In this document: positions 1-6,135 of the stretch, piece by piece
Layout: each line of letters begins with the position of its first letter
Numbering within the stretch: position 1 is the stretch's first letter
Virus record (IMG/VR): IMGVR_UViG_3300046009_001749
Span: 1 to 25,954 of that record
Length of the DNA stretch: 25,954 nucleotides
Source of the DNA: a virus
Strand: one strand, 5' to 3'
The notes under the pieces: model-generated
Databases searched by the model: none
The model's input: only the letters and a program-made list of their open reading frames with translations
What the model was told of the DNA's origin: nothing
Position numbers and translations under genes: made by a program

Positions 1-357
1 TTACAAAAGATTTTTAATACTTACATTCGGGAAAGAGATTTACATTTAGGTTGTATTTCTTGTGGAGCTGAGTTTAAAAGCAAATACGATGCTGGTCATT
101 ATTTTAGCGTTGGAGCTTATCCTAATTTAAGATTTAACGTTGATAATGTACACGGTCAATGCGTAGCTTGTAACCAACATAGACATGGAAATATAAACGA
201 ATATTCGATAAGATTACCTCAAAGGATTGGAGAGGAGCGTTTTAATAAGCTCCTGGATCAAAGAAACGTTCAAACAAAATTATCAATTCCGGAGATTGAA
301 GTATTAAAAATAAAATACAGAGAGTTGACAAAAATTATCCAGAATGAACGAAATTGA
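1..357 (+). CDS. ninG: NinG-like recombination protein (5' truncated)
   Basis: The reading frame is open from the first base to TGA at 355-357, giving 118 residues without the N-terminus. The visible part has the cysteine/histidine pattern of the phage lambda NinG (Rap) family: CISC at residues 18-21, a histidine in DAGHYFS, then CVACNQHRHGN, which resembles an HNH-type zinc-binding fold. NinG proteins take part in phage homologous recombination, acting on branched DNA. It heads a tightly packed early region, and the next small ORF overlaps its end by 14 bases. The family assignment is from motif recognition; the missing N-terminus lies outside the window. Confidence 0.8.
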   Translation, partial: LQKIFNTYIRERDLHLGCISCGAEFKSKYDAGHYFSVGAYPNLRFNVDNVHGQCVACNQHRHGNINEYSIRLPQRIGEERFNKLLDQRNVQTKLSIPEIEVLKIKYRELTKIIQNERN

Positions 358-508
358 AATAATTGCAATAAACTTAAAAACAGGCGACACAATTAAAAAA
401 ATAATGACTCTAGACAATTGGATCCTGTTTCATAAAACAAAGCGTAAAAAAGGCTTTATTTACATTCCTTATAAAATTGGATTCAGTCAATTTAAAATAA
501 ATATGTAA
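344..508 (+). CDS. small hypothetical protein, 54 aa
   Basis: ATG at 344 lies inside the end of the ninG-like gene (14-base overlap) and runs to TAA at 506-508. The protein is lysine- and isoleucine-rich (begins MNEIEIIAINL, ends SQFKINM) with no motif I recognise. It is predicted from an uninterrupted frame and the translational-coupling geometry common in this phage. A promoter-like element starts directly behind its stop. Function unknown; it could be a chance ORF. Confidence 0.5.
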   Translation: MNEIEIIAINLKTGDTIKKIMTLDNWILFHKTKRKKGFIYIPYKIGFSQFKINM

Positions 509-512
509 AAAG

Positions 513-543
513 TTTTTTAATTAGAATAAAATTTTTATATTTG
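513..543 (+). promoter_or_regulatory. Bacteroidota-type promoter
   Basis: TATATTTG at 536-543 matches the Bacteroidota -7 consensus TAnnTTTG. A T-run (513-518, TTTT instead of TTTG) sits 19 bases upstream in the -33 position. It lies in a 155-base non-coding gap just before the replication gene at 664. Transcription would start near 549-552, giving a leader of about 113 nucleotides. Consensus match is seen; activity is inferred. Confidence 0.55.
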
Positions 544-549
544 GCACAT

Positions 550-663
550 GATTGGCTTCTCACATTACCCAGTCTAAAGATATTAAATAACGGTTATAAT
601 GAAAAACGAAGTGAGAAGCGTTTGGATTTATAGCCGTTTATGTTTTAATAAAATATTTATATT
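550..663 (+). ncRNA. structured 5' leader, possible H-type pseudoknot
   Basis: Two long complementary pairs interleave in this leader. GCTTCTCAC at 555-563 is the exact reverse complement of GTGAGAAGC at 611-619 (9 bp). AACGGTTATAA at 589-599 pairs with TTATAGCCGTT at 628-638 (11 bp with one G-U). The order arm 1, arm 2, arm 1', arm 2' is that of an H-type pseudoknot, or of two mutually exclusive hairpins. The second 3' arm ends 25 bases before the ATG at 664, so folding could control translation. I cannot assign it to a named riboswitch or RNA family. The pairing is seen in the sequence; function is inference. Confidence 0.45.
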
Positions 664-1446
664 ATGGCAAAGGAATTACCTTATTTTCAATTTGAACCGG
701 CCGAGTACTTAACAAAAGACATTTCGTTTTGTACATTATCGGCTCAGGGTTTATTTATTAATATTTGCTCTTACTATTGGCAAAGACAATGCGATTTATC
801 TAAAATTCAATTCTTAAAAAGGTTTAATTATAAGGATGAGTTTGAAGAGCTTTTAACAGAGGGAATAATTGATCTAGAAGACGACAAAATTATTATTAAG
901 TTTCTAGACAATCAATACTTTAATGCAACTAGTAAAAGCTCAGTTAATAGTTTAAACGGTGCAAAAGGAGGAAGACCAAAAAAGCAAATAGAAACCGAAA
1001 TAAAAGCGAATCAAAACCCAATTGAAAGCGAATCAAAAGGCATAAGAGAAGATAAGATAATAAAAGAGGAAATAATAGAAGATAAAATAATAAAAAATGA
1101 AATATTACCGGCTTCGCCTAAATTCTCTTTTTTAGGTAGTTTAATTGATTACGGTTTCGATAGACAATTAGTTGAGGACTGGCTTAAAGTACGAAAAACA
1201 AAAAAAGCAACTAACACAGAAACAGCATTTAAAAATTTTATTTCAGAATTAGAACAAAGAACTTGCAACATAAACGAAGTTTTAGAAATTTGTGTTGAAA
1301 AAAGCTGGTCTGGTTTTAAATGGAGCTGGATCGATAATTTAAAACAAACAAATACTTTTAACAATGGAAGAGTCGAAAAAACACCTCAGCAACTTGCAAG
1401 TGACATCTTTAATTCAGAAACGGCAAGAAACTTTAAATTTAGCTAA
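664..1446 (+). CDS. phage replisome organiser / replication initiation-like protein
   Basis: The 260-residue protein has an N-terminal domain (about 1-95) beginning MAKELPYFQFEPAEYLTKDI, which resembles the Lin1244/Lin1753 (DUF4373) N-terminal winged-helix domain of phage replication proteins. A low-complexity Lys/Glu/Ile linker follows (about 105-145), then a C-terminal helical domain (about 150-225) containing EICVEKSWSGFKWSW, similar in style to the DnaD/DnaB-like C-terminal motif of replisome organisers. Such proteins bind origin DNA and help load the helicase. It is the first gene behind the promoter and structured leader. The next gene starts 83 bases before its stop, in another frame. 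No helicase gene is seen in the window. The family call is from recognition of domain style, not a search. Confidence 0.6.
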   Translation: MAKELPYFQFEPAEYLTKDISFCTLSAQGLFINICSYYWQRQCDLSKIQFLKRFNYKDEFEELLTEGIIDLEDDKIIIKFLDNQYFNATSKSSVNSLNGAKGGRPKKQIETEIKANQNPIESESKGIREDKIIKEEIIEDKIIKNEILPASPKFSFLGSLIDYGFDRQLVEDWLKVRKTKKATNTETAFKNFISELEQRTCNINEVLEICVEKSWSGFKWSWIDNLKQTNTFNNGRVEKTPQQLASDIFNSETARNFKFS

Positions 1447-2068
1447 GGCAATAATAACTAAAAATGTAAACTTAGGTTTTTACGAATTGGAATTATCAAT
1501 TGATAAAACTTTGGATAAACCAATTATAAGATCTACTTTTAAAAACGAAAATTCACAAATTGGATTTACAATTGTTGGAATACTAGTAAACCGTTTTATT
1601 GATTCATTCGGTTTTAGCACTAAATTAAACGAATCTCAATTGGAAATTTTGACATGCGATACAATTGAAAAGTTTACTTACGAAAGTTTAGAGGATATTG
1701 TTTTATTTTTTAAACTTGCCAGGAGCGGAACTTTTGGAACTACAAAGCGAGGAGTTGACAGCAATTTAATATTTGGCGAATGGTTCCCGATGTACATGGA
1801 AATGAAAGCAGAGGCAAGGGAGCGAGAACAATTAAAACAAAAGAAACTAACCGAAGAGAGTTTACTAAGTATCGAAGACGTGAAGAAATCATACGAAAAA
1901 ATTCAGGTTGGAAATTCATTTCGGGACCGAGTTTTAAATTATATCGACAAAATTACTCAAGGCATAACGAGATTAGAGCTGGAGGATTTAATACAGGCAT
2001 GGAGCGAAGACGAACAAAAGAAACCTTATTTAAGAGAATTAAAAGCAAAAAGATTAACTATAAAATGA
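1364..2068 (+). CDS. DUF6633-like phage protein
   Basis: This 234-residue protein contains ESLEDIVLFFKLARSGTFG (about 107-125) followed by a region ending FGEWFPMYME. This resembles the DUF6633-type proteins that sit next to replication genes in Bacteroidota phages and mobile elements. The rest is mostly helical and charged. The start at 1364 gives an unusually long 83-base overlap with the preceding gene, but no other in-frame ATG nearby keeps the conserved-looking N-terminus (MEESKKHLSNLQVTSLIQ). Its TGA overlaps the ATG of the next gene (ATGA at 2065-2068). Molecular function is unknown; a role in replication or its regulation is inferred from position only. Confidence 0.6.
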   Translation: MEESKKHLSNLQVTSLIQKRQETLNLAKAIITKNVNLGFYELELSIDKTLDKPIIRSTFKNENSQIGFTIVGILVNRFIDSFGFSTKLNESQLEILTCDTIEKFTYESLEDIVLFFKLARSGTFGTTKRGVDSNLIFGEWFPMYMEMKAEAREREQLKQKKLTEESLLSIEDVKKSYEKIQVGNSFRDRVLNYIDKITQGITRLELEDLIQAWSEDEQKKPYLRELKAKRLTIK

Positions 2069-2322
2069 AATTAGAAGAAATCAAAACAGAATCAAAACCA
2101 ACAGACCAATTTTTTACTGCAATTGAAATATCCGAAATGTGCGGAGTAAGTTACGGATGTATAAAAGAACGGATCCACAGGCTTGAAATATTTCCGGATG
2201 CAATAAAAGGAAAAGCCAGGCTTTTTTCATTAGAAAAGGCTCAGGCAATTATTAGCCAAATAAAATACCAAAAAAGAACTTATTACCAAATATTTGAATC
2301 AAAACTAAATTATGACAACTAA
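2065..2322 (+). CDS. small MerR/excisionase-like helix-turn-helix protein
   Basis: The start is placed at the ATG in the ATGA overlap with the upstream gene, giving 85 residues. The frame is open further upstream (from 1780), but that part only shadows the preceding gene. Residues about 18-60 (TAIEISEMCGVSYGCIKERIHR, then a segment ending ARLFSLEKAQAII) have the pattern of a winged HTH of the MerR/excisionase type: a helix choosing a module, a recognition helix, and a wing ending in a Phe-Ser turn. It probably binds DNA as a small phage regulator or accessory replication factor. There is no partner gene (no integrase) to prove an excisionase role. Confidence 0.6.
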   Translation: MKLEEIKTESKPTDQFFTAIEISEMCGVSYGCIKERIHRLEIFPDAIKGKARLFSLEKAQAIISQIKYQKRTYYQIFESKLNYDN

Positions 2323-2452
2323 CGCAAAATTAAAACTGGAGCAATTACTTAAAAAACAAAATAACTTGTATTTAAAAGGCTCAAACGACGAAAAATTAAA
2401 CGATCAAATAAGATCAATTCAAAAACAAATTAGAGAGGAAAATAAAAGCTAA
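2312..2452 (+). CDS. small coiled-coil protein, 46 aa
   Basis: ATG at 2312 overlaps the end of the HTH gene by 11 bases, and TAA is at 2450-2452. The product is almost entirely charged and helical (begins MTTNAKLKLEQLLKKQNNLY, ends QKQIREENKS) with heptad-like leucine/isoleucine spacing, so a short coiled coil is likely. Its overlap with the upstream gene and the 3-base gap to the next one fit the run of small co-translated genes. Function unknown. Confidence 0.55.
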   Translation: MTTNAKLKLEQLLKKQNNLYLKGSNDEKLNDQIRSIQKQIREENKS

Positions 2453-2455
2453 ATT

Positions 2456-2791
2456 ATGAAATTGAATAATACGATTATAAACCAAATATTTGCTCAGGCC
2501 GGAATTAAAAATCACCGACTTTTAAATAAACACCATTCACAATACAATGAAATGGATATAGAAGTTTTAAAATGTATTAGCCAGGGGAAAAAAGTAAAAA
2601 ACAATTATTATATTCCAAAGCGAGAAATGAAATACAAACAAGTTTTAAGACTTGAAGACAGACAAATATTTGAATCAGTTGCAGAATGTGCAAACGAGAC
2701 AGGATATTCAAAACAACAGATTTATAATTTTATAAATAATAATAAAATTGAAGAGAATCGAATTTTTATGTATTTAGAGGATGACGAATAA
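2456..2791 (+). CDS. hypothetical protein with NUMOD1-like HTH
   Basis: This 111-residue protein has a C-terminal region (about 67-110, from LEDRQIFESVAECANETGY to RIFMYLED) that fits the NUMOD1-type helix-turn-helix pattern found in phage DNA-binding proteins and homing endonucleases: a Ser/Ala-rich first helix, a Gly-Tyr-Ser turn and a recognition helix. No nuclease domain is present. The N-terminal half (MKLNNTIINQIFAQAGIKNH) is not recognised. It lies 3 bases after the previous stop and overlaps the next gene by 11 bases. A DNA-binding regulatory role is inferred. Confidence 0.55.
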   Translation: MKLNNTIINQIFAQAGIKNHRLLNKHHSQYNEMDIEVLKCISQGKKVKNNYYIPKREMKYKQVLRLEDRQIFESVAECANETGYSKQQIYNFINNNKIEENRIFMYLEDDE

Positions 2792-3005
2792 AACGCAAAT
2801 GAATAGAATTGAAAAGCAACTAAGACTGTATAAACATTATTTAAAAATATGTCGAATTGAATATGTTGCTAATCTTTGCAAAGAGATTGTAAAGCTGGAG
2901 GACCGACTGGACCTATTTAGGCAAATGACAGAAACTGAAATAAAAAACAAAGTTGCCTTTCAATATGTAATCGTACAAAGCAAAGCCAATAAATTAAATT
3001 TATAA
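2781..3005 (+). CDS. hypothetical protein, 74 aa
   Basis: The start ATG at 2781 lies within the last codons of the preceding gene (11-base overlap). The stop TAA at 3003-3005 shares a base with the next ATG. The protein is basic and helical (MTNKTQMNRIEKQLRLYKHY, then KEIVKLEDRLDLFRQM), likely a short coiled coil. I recognise no family. Its packing among overlapping genes is the main support for its being real. Confidence 0.55.
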   Translation: MTNKTQMNRIEKQLRLYKHYLKICRIEYVANLCKEIVKLEDRLDLFRQMTETEIKNKVAFQYVIVQSKANKLNL

Positions 3006-3130
3006 TGAAAAAGATTGAAAAAAGATACGAAAATATTTTTGAACAGGAAAAGAGATTAAAAAAAGAAGCTAAAGAAATAGCAGAAAAACATAAAGATATA
3101 AAACCAATTAAATACATGTTAAAAAAATGA
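3005..3130 (+). CDS. small charged protein, 41 aa
   Basis: ATG at 3005 overlaps the previous TAA by one base, and TGA at 3128-3130 overlaps the next ATG (ATGA at 3127-3130). The product is very lysine/glutamate-rich (MKKIEKRYENIFEQEKRLKK) and probably one long helix. There is no recognisable domain. The precise stop-start overlaps at both ends argue that it is translated as part of the chain. Function unknown. Confidence 0.5.
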   Translation: MKKIEKRYENIFEQEKRLKKEAKEIAEKHKDIKPIKYMLKK

Positions 3131-3489
3131 CAAACCAAAACAACACATTGCACGCAAATTTAGTTTATAATCCAATAAAAAGAAAAGTAAAATACAATGA
3201 ACTTGAGGCTTTAGTTATTGCATGGGCGGAACAAAAAGGAATATTTGAAAAAGGAAATCCAGGAGCTCAATGCGATAAAACATTGGAGGAGGTTGTTGAA
3301 TTGCACGAGGCAATATTTAAAAATGACAAAGACGAAATAATTGACGCTTTAGGAGATATTTTAGTCACTATAATTATACAGGCCGAAATGCAAGGATTGA
3401 AACTTGAGGAATGTTTGCAAAGTGCTTATAACGTAATATCAAAACGTAAGGGAAAAATGATTAACGGGCAATTTGTAAAAGAAAAATAA
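3127..3489 (+). CDS. MazG-like nucleotide pyrophosphohydrolase
   Basis: The 120-residue protein shows the metal-binding pattern of the all-alpha NTP pyrophosphatase (MazG-like) superfamily: EEVVELHEAI at 54-63 supplies E55 and E58, and DEIIDALGDILV at 69-80 supplies E70 and D73. These acidic residues coordinate magnesium for hydrolysis of NTPs or dNTPs to monophosphate and pyrophosphate. The usual C-terminal element for phage versions (KRKGKMINGQFVKE) is also present. In phages such enzymes may clean the nucleotide pool or blunt host alarmone signalling; the substrate here is not known. It ends the early gene chain, and a new promoter follows after the stop. Confidence 0.8.
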   Translation: MTNQNNTLHANLVYNPIKRKVKYNELEALVIAWAEQKGIFEKGNPGAQCDKTLEEVVELHEAIFKNDKDEIIDALGDILVTIIIQAEMQGLKLEECLQSAYNVISKRKGKMINGQFVKEK

Positions 3490-3517
3490 AAAAAAATAAA
3501 AAAAAAGTTGATTTATA

Positions 3518-3548
3518 TTTGGTAATTAAAAAATATTAATTAAATTTG
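3518..3548 (+). promoter_or_regulatory. strong Bacteroidota-type promoter
   Basis: TTTG at 3518-3521 and TAAATTTG at 3541-3548 match the -33 and -7 elements with 19 bases between, the best promoter match in the window. It would give a leader of about 35-40 bases before the ATG at 3592. The surrounding 100 bases are almost pure A/T. A second -7-like TATATTTG overlaps the -33 site at 3514-3521. Confidence 0.75.
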
Positions 3549-3591
3549 TCAAAGAAATTAAAACAATAACCAAAATTAAAAAATCAAAATC

Positions 3592-3963
3592 ATGGCTTAC
3601 ATCAATTCAGAATCAGTAAAACAAATGAGAAATCAAATCAAAGAAATGTTTCCAGCTAAACAAGGTTGGAAATTCTCAATCACAAGAGAAAACTATTCAA
3701 ACGTAAGATGTGTTATTCTAGCAGCTCCAATTGAATTAAGAGTTGACAATTCTAAAACTAACGAGGGAGTTAATAATTATTACATCGAAACTCGTTACAA
3801 CGGAGAGAATGACAAAGCAACAGAGGTTTTAAAAAATATTAACAATATTTTAAATACTGATAATTTTGACGAAAGCGATTCAATGACTGATTATTTTCAT
3901 GTTGGACATTATGTTTCAATTTCAATCGGTTCATGGGATAAGCCTTTTACTGTATTAAATTAA
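3592..3963 (+). CDS. LPD29-like small phage protein
   Basis: This 123-residue protein begins MAYINSESVKQMRNQIKEMF, then has WKFSITRENYSNVRC and, near the C-terminus, DYFHVGHYVSISIGSWDKPF. The layout (short helix, strand with KFSI, later paired strands with the FHVGHY and SIGSWDKPF segments) resembles the LPD29 domain found in polyvalent proteins of phages and conjugative elements. The match is by overall look only. It stands alone, with its own good promoter, a hairpin behind it, and a new promoter before the next gene. Codons such as AAC, ATC and AGA recall the capsid gene more than the neighbouring small genes, suggesting high expression. Function unknown; an early host-takeover or anti-defence role is speculative. 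Confidence 0.6.
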   Translation: MAYINSESVKQMRNQIKEMFPAKQGWKFSITRENYSNVRCVILAAPIELRVDNSKTNEGVNNYYIETRYNGENDKATEVLKNINNILNTDNFDESDSMTDYFHVGHYVSISIGSWDKPFTVLN

Positions 3964-3971
3964 AAATATCA

Positions 3972-3991
3972 GGGGTGCGACTGTAACGCAC
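3972..3991 (+). terminator. weak hairpin after the LPD29-like gene
   Basis: GTGCG at 3975-3979 pairs with CGCAC at 3987-3991 around a 7-base loop, 11 bases after the stop codon. What follows is A/T-rich but not a T-run, so termination would be weak or factor-assisted. The GGGGTG and TAACGCAC blocks recall the better hairpin at 23650, minus its closing CCCC. Confidence 0.35.
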
Positions 3992-4016
3992 AATTTAATT
4001 GTTTAAAAAAATAACC

Positions 4017-4051
4017 TTTGTCAAAACAAATCAAAAAAAATATTACATTTG
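4017..4051 (+). promoter_or_regulatory. Bacteroidota-type promoter
   Basis: TTTG at 4017-4020 and TACATTTG at 4044-4051 match the -33/-7 pair with a 23-base spacer, at the long end of the accepted range. The predicted start near 4057-4060 lies about 30 bases upstream of an intrinsic-terminator-like hairpin, so most transcripts may be short. Confidence 0.6.
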
Positions 4052-4088
4052 TAATGATTTTGAATTATGTTTTGGTTAACATGGTGAA

Positions 4089-4124
4089 ATAGGGGTTGTT
4101 TACTTTTAACGCCCCTATTTTTTT
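4089..4124 (+). terminator. intrinsic terminator or attenuator upstream of 4148
   Basis: ATAGGGG at 4089-4095 pairs with CCCCTAT at 4112-4118, and an inner GTT/AAC (4098-4100 with 4108-4110) extends the stem. Seven T residues follow (4118-4124). This is a canonical intrinsic terminator shape. It sits between a good promoter and the HTH gene at 4148 without another promoter in between, so it may work as an attenuator for that gene or end a small RNA. Confidence 0.7.
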
Positions 4125-4147
4125 AATAACCTTAAAACAAACAAATT

Positions 4148-4450
4148 ATGATCAACTTTTTTAAAACAAAAAACAGACTTTACTTAGATAAGCCAAACAA
4201 TCAAAAGGCTGAAATACTTTTTGAGTTAATCAATCAAAATTATGCAACCAGATTGGATTTAATGCAAATGACTGGCTGTTTAAATATCACAGCAATTATT
4301 TCAAAACTAAGATTAGACCACGAAATTGAAATTAAATGCAATTTTAGGGACGTATTTAATAAACACGGAAGACCGGTTAAGTTCGGAGTTTATAATTTAA
4401 TTGACAAAGGAGACGCATTAAGCAAATACAATTCAATAAATAAAAGATAA
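4148..4450 (+). CDS. HTH_39-like DNA-binding protein
   Basis: The 100-residue protein contains KAEILFELINQNYATRLDLM, the motif MTGCLNITAIISKLR, and EIEIKC (about 21-63). This follows the HTH_39 pattern: an 'ILeLL' helix, a 'Tr-dl' turn, a recognition helix ending in 'ISkLR', and a strand with 'gyeI'. A wing-like segment follows (KHGRPVKFGVYNL). Such small phage proteins are probable DNA-binding regulators. The gene is preceded by the promoter/terminator leader and is 9 bases from the methyltransferase gene, so it may regulate that operon or itself. The target is unknown. Confidence 0.6.
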   Translation: MINFFKTKNRLYLDKPNNQKAEILFELINQNYATRLDLMQMTGCLNITAIISKLRLDHEIEIKCNFRDVFNKHGRPVKFGVYNLIDKGDALSKYNSINKR

Positions 4451-4459
4451 CCAAAACAA

Positions 4460-5755
4460 ATGAAAAAATTTAAAATTAGTGAGGTAAAACTCAACCCAAA
4501 CAACCCACGTTTAATAAAAGACGACAAATTTGAAAAGCTGGTAAAGTCAATAAAAGAGTTTCCAGAGATGCTAGATATTAGACCAATTGTAGTCAATAAA
4601 GATATGGTAATCCTTGGTGGTAATATGCGGTTCAAAGCATGTAAGGAAGCTGGACTAAAAGAAATACCTGTAATTGTTGCCGATAATTTAACAGAGGAGC
4701 AACAAAGAGAATTTTTGATTAAAGACAATACAAGCGGTGGAGAGTGGGATTTTGAAATGTTAGCCAATGAATGGGATAATGAGCAGTTAGAAGAGTGGGG
4801 CTTGGATATTACAGCATTTGAAACTGACGAAGTTTTAGAAGCTAAAGAAAAAACAAAAAAACTATCAGACCGTTTTATTATACCGCCATTTTCGGTTTTA
4901 GATACAAAACAAGGAGCGTGGCAACAAAGAAAAAATTATTGGTTAAGTTTAGGCATTAAAAGCGAAGAGGGAAGAGATGCAAAGGTTAATTGTGATTTAA
5001 AACCATTTAAAGGTAATCCTGATAGATTTGAAGATAAATTAACTTCAATTTTTGACCCAGTACTTTGTGAGTTAGCTTATCAATGGTTTAATATTCCAAA
5101 AGGTAAAATCCTTGACCCGTTTGCTGGCGGTTCTGTTCGTGGAATTGTAGCGGCAAAACTTGGTTTTGAATATTTAGGTAATGATTTAAGACAAGAGCAA
5201 ATATATGCAAACCGTATAAACGCCAAAGATGTTTTAAAAGATGCTGAATTATATCCGACTTGGAATTGTGGCGATAGTTTAAATATTGATAGTATTGCAA
5301 ATGGGTATGAAGCAGATATGATTTTTAGTTGTCCGCCTTATGCTGATTTAGAAGTTTATAGTGATGCAAAAGAAGATATTTCAAATATGCCTTATGATAA
5401 ATTTATAGAGGTTTACAAAGAGATAATAAAAAAATCATGCGATAAATTAAAAGAAGACCGTTTTGCAGTTTTTGTTGTTGGAGATGTTAGATCTAAAAAA
5501 GGATTTTATCAAAATTTTGTTTCTGATACAATAATGGCTTTTTGGAATTGTGGTGTTATTTTATATAATGAAATGATTTTAGTAAATCAAATTGGAAATT
5601 TACCGATGAGAGTTGGTAAAAGTTTTAGTTCTGGTCGTAAAGTAGGTAAACAACACCAAAACGTTTTAGTTTTTTACAAAGGCAATCCTAAAAATATAAA
5701 AGCAAATTACCCTGAATTAGATTTAAGTTATATTAACGATATTGAAACAGAATAA
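4460..5755 (+). CDS. ParB-like domain fused to DNA methyltransferase
   Basis: This 431-residue protein has two parts. Residues 1-100 are a ParB/sulfiredoxin-like domain, with the signature ILGGNMRFKACKEAG at 51-65 (GGNxR). From about 135, starting PPFSVLDTKQGAWQQRK, comes an S-adenosylmethionine-dependent amino-methyltransferase of a type common in phages. ILDPFAGGSVRG at 217-228 is motif I (cofactor), and FSCPPYADLEVYS at 289-301 contains motif IV (PPY, amino-group catalysis). Motif I precedes motif IV. Conserved-looking blocks DRFAVFVVGDVR and GKQHQNVLVFYKG follow. It should methylate adenine N6 or cytosine N4 in phage DNA, protecting it from restriction or marking it. The DNA target is not predictable. 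It ends 2 bases before the small terminase gene. No cognate restriction enzyme is visible. Confidence 0.85.
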   Translation: MKKFKISEVKLNPNNPRLIKDDKFEKLVKSIKEFPEMLDIRPIVVNKDMVILGGNMRFKACKEAGLKEIPVIVADNLTEEQQREFLIKDNTSGGEWDFEMLANEWDNEQLEEWGLDITAFETDEVLEAKEKTKKLSDRFIIPPFSVLDTKQGAWQQRKNYWLSLGIKSEEGRDAKVNCDLKPFKGNPDRFEDKLTSIFDPVLCELAYQWFNIPKGKILDPFAGGSVRGIVAAKLGFEYLGNDLRQEQIYANRINAKDVLKDAELYPTWNCGDSLNIDSIANGYEADMIFSCPPYADLEVYSDAKEDISNMPYDKFIEVYKEIIKKSCDKLKEDRFAVFVVGDVRSKKGFYQNFVSDTIMAFWNCGVILYNEMILVNQIGNLPMRVGKSFSSGRKVGKQHQNVLVFYKGNPKNIKANYPELDLSYINDIETE

Positions 5756-5757
5756 TA

Positions 5758-6135
5758 ATGGCATACGATAGGAAAAAAATATTTGAACAGGCAAAGGAAG
5801 TTATAGTAAAAAATAAATTGTTTTTTGTTGAGGATATTGTGGCTTTTTTGCCAATTTCAAAACCAACTTTTTACGATTTCTTTAATCCAGACTCTAACGA
5901 ACTTAACGAGCTAAAAGAATTATTAAACCAAAATAGAACTGAGCTTAAAGTATCAATGCGTTCTAAATGGTATAAGTCAAATGCTCCGGCTTTACAAATG
6001 GCATTGATGAAATTGATTGCGACACCAGAGGAATTGAAAAAACTTTCAATGCAATATAACGACCATACAACCGGAGGGGAAAAGATACAAGTTATTAATT
6101 TAGGAGAGGGAATAAAACCGAATGAAGCTAATTAG
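5758..6135 (+). CDS. terS: terminase small subunit
   Basis: The 125-residue protein lies directly before the large terminase and overlaps it by 14 bases. The N-terminal half contains an HTH-like segment (EDIVAFLPISKPTFYDFF, about 25-42) that would bind the packaging site. The middle (MRSKWYKSNAPALQMALMKL) is the part best shared with small terminases of Bacteroidota phages. The tail ends GEKIQVINLGEG, which may contact the large subunit. It would select phage DNA and regulate cutting and packaging. The call relies on position plus this architecture. Confidence 0.75.
   Translation: MAYDRKKIFEQAKEVIVKNKLFFVEDIVAFLPISKPTFYDFFNPDSNELNELKELLNQNRTELKVSMRSKWYKSNAPALQMALMKLIATPEELKKLSMQYNDHTTGGEKIQVINLGEGIKPNEAN

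Noticed and set aside
599-712. Leader ORF of 37 codons starting ATG 599 across the pseudoknot-like region
   Set aside because: It overlaps the replication gene out of frame and its codons follow the stem sequence; without evidence of translation it is more likely chance, though a regulatory leader peptide cannot be excluded.
1780-2064. N-terminal extension of the small HTH gene
   Set aside because: The frame is open there, but only as a shadow of the DUF6633-like gene; the ATGA junction at 2065 is the natural start.
4390-4767. 125-codon minus-strand open frame opposite the ParB domain
   Set aside because: It lies opposite the start of a well-supported gene and its serine/leucine-rich product looks like antisense translation of AT-rich coding DNA.
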